Both the position numbers and the translations under genes were made by a program. From Alnus glutinosa (taxonomy: Eukaryota; Streptophyta; Magnoliopsida; Fagales; Betulaceae), in contig NC_084887.1 of assembly GCF_958979055.1 (NCBI RefSeq), positions 37,550,620 to 37,614,619 on the forward strand: a DNA stretch of 64,000 nucleotides, written 5' to 3'. Below, one piece after another: positions 56,264 to 64,000 of the stretch; the stretch's first letter is position 1; every line of letters begins with the position of its first letter. The notes below the pieces were generated by a model. The model worked only from the letters and a program-made list of their open reading frames with translations, had not been told where the DNA came from and searched no databases.

Positions 56264-59200
56264 TGGGTGGGAGCCACCTCCCTATTTCCCGCAAGGGGGC
56301 ATTGAGGGTGACATAGGCAGGGATGGTTTCGGCCACCCCCTGGCCAGCAATAGGGGGTGGCTTGAGCAAAAATTGAGAATTATAAATTTGGCCACCCACA
56401 GCTAGTTCATACTACCAATAAAAAACTTCAAAGAATTTTTCTGGAAATACCTAGGAATGAAAAGATAACCAATAAAAAGGATACAAAATTACTTAAATAA
56501 AAAGAAAATTTAACATTGATGTTAATAAAAGCTATTTAAATTGCCACCTAGTCTATATAAACTCTAAGGTACTATATGATAATATTATTAATGTAGAACC
56601 AACACCACCAAGAGACAACCACTATAAAGCCCCGCCCAGATGAATGCAATATTTTGCATTATCCAGGTGGCGCTACAACTATTTCTTGATAATCAACGCA
56701 AGGGAAAATGATATATATATATTGAAACTACAAACCCACTCTCTGAAACACCAGAGCACTAGCATAAACTTAATTCACAACCACCACTCGATTACTAGGC
56801 ATCAAAGCAATTAAAGAGTGAAGATAAATTCCATAAAAATGATAGAACATTGCTTTAATAAATTTAATTGGACTTCTTGAGTTATCAATTTATTGATACC
56901 ACCACTCCATAAGACACAAGCAACCTCATAATGGAGAAGATGATGGTCCACGGATTCCACATTCCTTTTACACATACAACACCTATCAACCACAATGACA
57001 TACCACTTCCTAAGATTGTCCATGGTAAGGATCTTTCCTAGGGACCCTCGACAATTTTAACCACCAGAAAGTAACACAACCCTACCAATAGCCCATTGAT
57101 GCAACTGCAAGACTACCATTATCCCAAGACCCTAAAACAAGCCTGAAAATCACAGCGTAGATACCAGCAGCATTTTGTCAAAATTTGATCATACCATCAT
57201 AACATCAACCCAGCACCAGTTGCTCATTGCTGTAAATGCAACGGTACAATTATCGTGGCCCTAAGATCAGCCCCAAAACCACAGCCTAATTACCTGTAAC
57301 ATTTCCACCAATCAACAACATCACTGCCATTTGTTGTTAAGCACACCCATTTCCACCAGTCGACAACCCACATGAAATAATTACCATGGATATCCAGATT
57401 GGCGCACATGTCTCAATTCAATCACTCAATATCAGTGGTTCATAACCCTGTGTGAATATGCATAGGGGTTATGAAACAAAAATGAGAAACACTCCCTCAG
57501 TGAGTATCTATGTAAATGTGAGTCCTAAAGCACAAGAGTCAGATGTCTGCCACATGTTCAAGAGTCACCACTAAATCCTGTCTAGGAATTCAAGACCCAA
57601 AGCCAACTCAGTCATCATGCTTCAGACTATTTAATTGATTTTATTACCAATATAACAGATATTACATAACATCCATGTGCAGGGTAGAAAAAAAACATGG
57701 CATTCCAAAAAATTTCAAATTTTTCAAACAACTTCAAAATTCATAAAAATTTGAATGGAAATTTTAACCGACGCCCTTCATGTTTTGGTCCATTTCTACT
57801 TTTAAGATCCAAGTTGTCATTTTTTCTAGTTTAAGTCCCATGTTTTGGCCCATTTTCAATCAAGGACCTCCTTCGGCATTTCAATCAATTTTTCTAACAG
57901 AAATTTTTTCTTTTCATTTATATCCTCCCAATTTCTCTCTCCTCTCTCCCCTCTCTACCTCTCTCTCTTTTCTCTCAACCGTCCAGGACCGTGGAGGTCA
58001 AGAGAGAGCAAGAGAGAGAGATATAGAGGGGAGAGGTAAGAGAGGAGAGAGGAGAGGGGAGAGAGAAGGGATAGAGGGAGGAGAAAGAAGGGTTAGCAAT
58101 GAGGAAACAACAGAAATTATGAAGGTATTACCAGGAAGAAAAAAAAAATCTGTTAGAAAATTGACAAAAACACAGATGGGGACCCTTGATTGGAAACATG
58201 CCAAATATCGGGTCTTAAAAAAAATGAAACTCAGGTCTTAAGTAGAAATGGGCTAAAGCATGAAGGGTGTCGAGCATAGTTTCCCGAAATCTAGGCTAAA
58301 TCTCCCAAAGATTTTTTTTTTTTTTCTTTTTCTTTCTTTCTAAATTAACATTTAAACTTAGGAGTGCCCACTGCTTTACCACCTCAGGTAAGACTGAGGG
58401 CAAAGTCCCCAGAATCTCTGTATGGAAAAATGAAAAAATCTATCAGAGCAATTAAGAGAGAGAACAACACAAGCATTTTTTTTTTTTGATAAGTAGAGAA
58501 CAACACAAGCATTTCCACCTCATAGAACTTCTCCATCAATTTTAAAGGTAAGTTTTCTTTGGCAACTGCTAGGGGCCAACTTTAGTTTGAAAGGGGTGTC
58601 AATATATGGAGGAACCTGAGAAGTGAGGACAATAAAAATATATTTTACTACCAATTATTATTTTGTTGACATTAGCCACTAATCAGTATTAACATTTGCT
58701 AACTTTTAGAATAGACTTAATATACACATCTGATTTTGTAAGGCAGATTCTAAACTTAAAAAAATAAATAAATAAATAAAAAATCTAATCTAGTTAAGCC
58801 CAGGTCAGATTGTTCAGAAATTCAAATTCTAAAATATTAACAATTTTACAGTAGTTTAAAGATGTAAAGAGTAACAAAGAGGACCACGTGGAGCAAATCC
58901 TTGCACTTGAAATGACAAAATGCAGGCTTAAAGACTCATTATCTAATTTCCACCGCAGAAGCATGTCTATAATTCAGAAATTTAACAAGGGAAAGTGGGG
59001 CTAAAAGATAGAAACTGATGGAACTTGTAAAAAAAACCTACCTGAAAATGCAAACTGCTCAAGCAACGACCAATTTGGCGGAACAAGGGAACCATACAGC
59101 GCTGGAACTCGGCAGGCTGAGTTGCTTCTAAAACTTCCTCCAGCTCACCTAAGAACATGACCTCCTTAGAACTATTTGTAATTGGCCAATATTTTAGCAA

Positions 59201-60256
59201 ACCCCGTATAATAGTATCAGCAAGCTTGCAGTCTTTCTCCACAAATTGTGTAATGCAATAAGATAATTGCTGGTGGTACGTGGGAATGCATTTTGGTTTG
59301 TGAAGTGGAATAAGGGATCGAACAAGAAAGAGCTTGTGCTCTTCTTTCAGCGGCAGAGCAAACCCATTGATTATACTACCCAGAATCTCTAACAGTTCTG
59401 CAATCCCATTATGCTTCTCAGTTTCAAAAATAAAACGATAGAAGATGTAGTTGATTGCTTTTCTGATGAATGGTCGGTGCACCATAAATTTCCCATAAAT
59501 GCGGTGGAGAACTGTTTTCAAGTAATCCCTCTCCCTGGGGTCTTCTGAATCAAAAAGATCTAACAGCCTGAGAACAAATGAGTGATCAACATACCTCTTA
59601 GCCAACTTTGCATCTGTCTCAGGTGACGTCACAATCCTCAAAAGGAATTCATACACAACCTGCAAGTGAGGCCATGCAGGGTCCATTGACGGCTCCTCCT
59701 CTTCCAAATCAAAGGCTTCCAAGACTTTATTCTCACGAGGTGGAGAAGTGAGTGTTCTAAACAAATTTGTGGACACCATCTTTATCATCTCTTGCATGAC
59801 AGGTTCTGGGAACTTTCCATTAGCAGAAGCAACGTAATCCGCAAGTTCAACCAATGTCTGTCGCTTAATGTCCTTTTCTTTAAGGTCCTTTGTTGGGTTA
59901 GTGAAGTCAAACACAAAGCAACACATGTTCAGCTTCTTCACAAACAAGTTCTGCTTCTCAGTATTTGGAACATCTTTAAAACTAGGCAAAGCCTCATAAG
60001 AGAAAGATGCTAAATTCCCATTCAGCTTCGAATTCACAGCTTGCATAAACTTACTGCCATGATTTAATGCTGGATTTGTAGAATCAAAGCCAGTAAAAGA
60101 TGTAGTCCCCGGGTTCCCATATCGGTTACTCGCCAAATCATTGCTTCTCGAACTAGCATAAGCATTTGAAGAGGAGGTGGATGTTCCTCCTCCTTCACGA
60201 TTTTCGGCCGACTTTGAGGACTTACGTGGGAACTTATTAAATATCTGTTTGATCAT
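55194..60256 (-). CDS. PP2A regulatory subunit B' (B56), plant gamma/eta/theta type
   Basis: Exons 60256-59042 (405 codons) and 55553-55194 give 524 residues, with a 3488-bp GT-AG intron after codon 405. The protein directs the PP2A catalytic core to substrates. The N-terminus [16 protein letters not shown] is the plant B' signature, followed by a Ser/Asn-rich variable stretch to about 90. The B56 HEAT-like repeat domain runs from about 95 to 500: [105 protein letters not shown], and in exon 2 [16 protein letters not shown]. The C-terminus ([10 protein letters not shown]) lacks a peroxisomal signal of the Arabidopsis theta type. The single long intron between the two blocks holds several repeats. 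The leader probably has further introns up to about 61200. Confidence 0.96.
56192..56261. repeat. (TA)n microsatellite in the PP2A B' intron
   Basis: A TA run of about 70 bp, transcribed as part of the intron. Confidence 0.95.
56800..57050 (-). mobile_element. LINE remnant with zf-RVT knuckle in the PP2A B' intron
   Basis: The minus-strand frame 57023-56811 reads [20 protein letters not shown], then [17 protein letters not shown], the zinc-knuckle segment that follows the reverse transcriptase in plant L1 elements. The pattern C-x2-C, then H-x3-H, is visible; the final Cys is replaced by Tyr (LLHYEV where LLHCEV is usual). No other LINE domain was seen. Confidence 0.75.
57769..58272. mobile_element. 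504-bp fold-back element in the PP2A B' intron
   Basis: The left end CGACGCCCTTCATGTTTTGG pairs with the right end (reverse complement CGACACCCTTCATGCTTTAG), followed by TTTCTACTTAAGAC-like sequence in both arms. Inside, a CT-rich stretch at about 57925-57985 faces a GA-rich stretch at 57999-58095. The whole would form a hairpin with arms over 200 bp. No target duplication was resolved, and there is no coding capacity. Confidence 0.75.
58478..58494 (-). mobile_element. 17-nt LINE micro-insertion with 19-bp target duplication
   Basis: The 17-nt insert (ten T then GATAAGT) lies between two identical 19-bp copies of AGAGAACAACACAAGCATT (58459-58477 and 58495-58513). On the minus strand the insert reads ACTTATCAAAAAAAAAA, exactly the 3' end of the LINE family in this window. 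It is in the PP2A B' intron. Confidence 0.88.
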
Positions 60257-61030
60257 AACTTAATTGACAAAATAAAAGCTCCCTCCTGCGCTTAAGAACC
60301 CAATACTTATTGAAAATAATCCAAAGCCAAATACAGGATCAATTATAGAGGAAACAAATTTCATTGAAACAATACATTAAATCAAATTCAAGCCAGAACA
60401 GGCAGTCCACATGTCCATTGAAGTTATAATCCACCCCATAAGCTTTTTAATCTTTGTTTGATTTTAAAAACGTTCCAACCTAGCAGGGGAAAATCTGGAA
60501 CAGGAACATCAAACCCACTTCATATGATAAGATATCAATACTACAGAGACATCACATGCTCAAAATTATACAGAGAACTTAAATTCAGATTTCTAATCAA
60601 CTGATCAAAACAAAAACACTAGCTTACTTTTCTCATCTAAAAAATGTAATATAGGATCTTTTCCATTGTTACACCAAAAGAACGTGACCTTTTGAATTAT
60701 ATTGAGAAGCCCAGATGAAGAAAAACATTGCAAATCCAATAAAACCTTAAAAAAAAAAATCAAAAAATTTATCATAGCATTAATCCCTAGAAACTTTGAC
60801 TTCTTTGTTCAACCAACTTAAAAGCAAAAGCGATAATGAATATTCACCTCTTTTTCTCTGCGACTCTTTTCTTCAGCTTTTGCCAAGATGTGCATGCTAT
60901 TCGGCTGGATCAATTAACAGCAAGATCTGGGTATGATCTAGAAAACCCAGATAGCATTCTCCATCAAGTAATCTACAAAAATTTCCCAAGTTGAACAGCG
61001 TTAGATTGACATTCAGAATCAAAATATAAA

Positions 61031-61089
<59 letters not shown>

Positions 61090-61200
61090 AAGGAGCAACA
61101 AGAATCTAAGGAAAGATGAACGTTCTTCTATACTTACACGAGAAAGTTTCAGCTAATCCTCAGAGAGAGAGAGAGAGAGATAAAGAATCCAATAAGGAAA
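60257..61200 (-). promoter_or_regulatory. Probable leader and promoter of the PP2A B' gene with (GA)n tracts
   Basis: A plausible minus-strand donor (AAAGAG followed by GTGAAT) near 60848 suggests a leader intron. Pure GA runs at 61033-61082 and about 61162-61180 (plus strand GA, transcript CT) lie near the expected transcription start, as is common in plant promoters. Exact exon limits cannot be set. Confidence 0.4.
61033..61082. repeat. (GA)n microsatellite
   Basis: A GA dinucleotide run of about 50 bp upstream of the PP2A B' gene. Confidence 0.95.
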
Positions 61201-61215
61201 CAAAAAAAAAATTAT

Positions 61216-61247
<32 letters not shown>

Positions 61248-62247
61248 TGGGCTTTGAGAACAGCAATCTCCGGCTGCTGCTGTTGTTGTTGGTGTTGTAT
61301 TTTGTTTACAGCCAAAATTATTGTTGTTGATATTTTCTTTTCTATTGTCTTTCTTTCACTTTCCTCTTCAACTTTCTCAGCCAAAACTGTTCTTAATTTT
61401 GTTTACTTTTTTTTTTTTTTTTTTTTTAACTTTCTCCGGCCACAGAGAGATAGAGAATCAGATACCTCTTTGACATTAAAACCCCCCTGAGAACGCGTTG
61501 CAGTGGTAGTACGGAAGGGAAAGAAAAGATTAAAATCGTAATTAAACATGACCTACCATCCACGCGCCTCTCCACTGCGCGTGCGTTTGGCGCAATCATT
61601 GCCACTCAAAGTTCCAGTACGAAGTTGATTTCGAACTTCAAAAACCTCTTTTATAAAGCACAGTTTTCCGTTCCAGGTAATAAAGGCTCCACGCACATTT
61701 GGGCGCGTGTATATTTATCTCACTCTCTCTTCCTCGCCAAAAAAAAAAAGCTTAAAGAGTGAGCAAATCTGGCGACAAGGTTGGTGAGTAATCTTTTGGT
61801 TTTGAGTAATCCTCAAGTTGTAAATATGATTAGAGACTTGAATTCTAATCACCAATGATAATTGTTCTTTTTAGTTCTGTTCATATGAAGATTATCTTTT
61901 CATTTCATATATGAATTATTTTATGTTTTAGATTATATTTTAAGACATTTAATAATGTATATGTTGTCTACGTTGTCACATCATTTACAAATTTTAAATG
62001 GCGTGACACTATTTACAATGTTAGATGCTGTAAAATTTAATCTGGACCATAAAATAATTCATCTTTATCCATTTTACTTGAAATCAAAACGATCTTATTT
62101 TATGTTTAAAAGTCTACTGCCCTATTTCTATGCACACAAGATACCAGTTTAAAATGTCACGTGTTTTCAATTACATCCCGCATAAATTGGGGTTGACAAT
62201 GTTTAATAATCCCACAGTTTGTTGTTATTTTTGTCATTTTTTTTTCC

Positions 62248-62290
<43 letters not shown>

Positions 62291-64000
62291 GATGTCCCTT
62301 AATGTTCTTGAAGCAGAGGTTTTGCCTTCTCAAATAAAACCAGTCTCAGGGGAGAGAAGAATCTTGTGGGAATATTTGTAATATATTAATACCTCAACGG
62401 ATTTTCTTTCCAGCTTGACATCATAATTTAGAGGCTAAGATTACTGAGTCATCGGGAAGAAATATCAGTGTAAGCTAGTGATGTATGTAACATCATGACA
62501 AGGATATGAGGTGGAAAAGAAAAGAAAAAAAAAAGTAACAAGGCATGAGGTTGATTTTTGTTGTTTAGATGCCAAGATTACTTATGGTCGTTGGATATGA
62601 TGTGGGGGCATACTGTCGTAACAATAACGCAGAGGTTAAAAATTACATTTTTATTTTATTATATTAACTTAATGGTACTAATTAATCATTCCATCTATCA
62701 TTATTAAAATAATAATAATATTTAATGACTAATTAACTCAACAAGATAAGATGGTAATTTTAACATACAAATTTTAGAGGAAAGTTTTTAGAGAGAGGAT
62801 GGAATTACTAGGCTACATGACCCTTAATAAAAAATATCATTTTAAATTATTCTTCCCATCAATAAATATAACTTAATTTAATACTTTATTAGAATAAACT
62901 ACCAACTACCTTTAATTTATGTTTAATCAAACCACACTAAATAGCATGTAGCATATGGGTCATACTTTAATTTATTAGAAAATGTCTTGCACAATATATA
63001 TTCACTCTCGAAGAAGAAGGAATAAACAAATATACAAATTTTCATCCTAAATTGTTAGAATATAGAAAAGAAAAGGTGATGAGAAAGAAAAACATAATCA
63101 ATTAAATTTGATTTGGGTTTTATAACATACTTTCACGTCACACAAAGTTAAGAGCAATAAAAATCTCCATCAATTATATTTAATCTTACGTTTTAATAAG
63201 ATACCCATTGAAAAGTCTACTTACAAAAAGACAACACACAAATAATACAAAATGTAATATCATTATATAAGTTAATTAGATCAAAACAAATAACCTCAGT
63301 GTCAAAGCCGAGTCAGGAATGCGACTATGATTTTACAGAGCCTTATGCTTTGTAATGCAAGAACTTTATGCTCGTGATATTTGATAAGTAAAATATTCAG
63401 ATCTTTCGTTAAAAAAAAGAAAGTCGAAAATGTCAAAGACCTCCATTATCAAATTGGACCGAAATTCATTACAATTGCTTATTTTGATTGCATTTCAATC
63501 TTCAGGCAATTGATAGGTTTCACATGCCCCTCAAAGTGGGACAGGTTGCAATTTGAGCAGACGACGATTGTAGCCAATCCCTATCTAGGACTAGGAGAAT
63601 TCAGAGTTCTTATGACGGGGGCTTGAACCTTGGAAATTTGGAATCATCATTCCAAGCCAAAAATAGTGGAAAGAAATTACTGTGCGCCAATTAAACCTTT
63701 CAAGTTGTTGGGATGATCACATCATGACCATTGAGCACTCATCTAAAACAGGATTTGCTGATCGATATGCTTGTTTAACAATTCAAAGGGCCATGGGCAA
63801 ATGAAAGTCAATGTCTCTTATCCAATTATTATGGTCAATTCCAATTTCCAACACTCCTTATACGCTAAAGCAGAAGAGAGTCAAATTAGAGAGGTATTTT
63901 TACACCAATACATTCAACTATTCGGCATTCAACTGAAGGTCGATGAGTTAGCATCTCACAATGAAAAATGCTACACATATTCTCAAGTTCTCATTTGACA
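61201..64000. other. Gene-free right end of the window
   Basis: AT-rich DNA with a TA run at about 62251-62284. The short open frames at 61955-62152, 63381-63626 and 63771-63998 show no recognised motif, and their composition is that of the surrounding noncoding DNA. No gene is supported. Confidence 0.5.

Noticed and set aside
57780..58241. 153-codon ORF in the PP2A intron
   Set aside because: It reads through the CT/GA arms of the fold-back element and is low complexity.
63381..63998. Two short plus-strand ORFs at the right end
   Set aside because: There are no motifs, no splice context and no compositional shift; they may be chance frames.

Overview
The window is plant nuclear DNA from a dicot, probably a woody rosid. 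The signs are GT-AG introns, typical plant gene families, AT-rich intergenic DNA full of small transposon relics, and (TA)n and (GA)n microsatellites. The 3' tails of the LINE relics resemble those I associate with Juglandaceae and Fagaceae, but the genus is a guess. There is nothing prokaryotic, viral or CRISPR-like.

Layout. (1) 1-11.5 kb is a tandem duplication around an R2R3-MYB gene. The complete MYB is on the minus strand at 5473-6624. A second MYB copy is cut by the left edge of the window; only its first ten codons are present, at 1-29. About 2.6 kb of 5' flank is shared by the two copies. The second copy carries a 2251-bp solo LTR 542 bp upstream of the start codon. Another solo LTR of 598 bp sits in the last MYB exon and supplies the last ten residues and the stop codon. 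(2) 11.5-19.9 kb has no gene; it holds a dead LINE (12.98-14.42 kb) and MITEs. (3) 19.95-25.1 kb has two plus-strand genes, a family 92 glycosyltransferase (two exons) and a C3HC4 RING protein (six exons). (4) 26.5-28.4 kb has the gene for cytosolic ribosomal protein eS21, minus strand, with site II and telo-box promoter motifs. (5) 30.9-45.5 kb has an 18-exon GPI inositol-deacylase (PGAP1-like) gene, minus strand, with one GC-AG intron. (6) 47.9-51.2 kb has a two-exon HSL-type carboxylesterase (CXE11-like), minus strand. (7) 55.2-60.3 kb has a PP2A B' (B56) regulatory subunit gene, minus strand, with a 3.5-kb intron full of repeats. (8) 60.3-64 kb is its probable 5' leader region and gene-free DNA.

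The reading frame stays open across every intron I placed, and each total coding length is a multiple of three. This supports the five multi-exon models, the eS21 gene and the glycosyltransferase. The genes do not form a pathway. Their order (GT92, RING, PGAP1-like, CXE) resembles, from memory, Arabidopsis At3g27330-At3g27325-At3g27320, where the GT92 and RING parts are annotated as one gene.

The most interesting material is how mobile DNA has changed genes here: the MYB C-terminus rewritten by an LTR, the same MYB flanked by two same-sense solo LTRs, two LINE insertions of only 17 and 19 nt recognisable by their target-site duplications, and long fold-back hairpins inside or next to transcription units.
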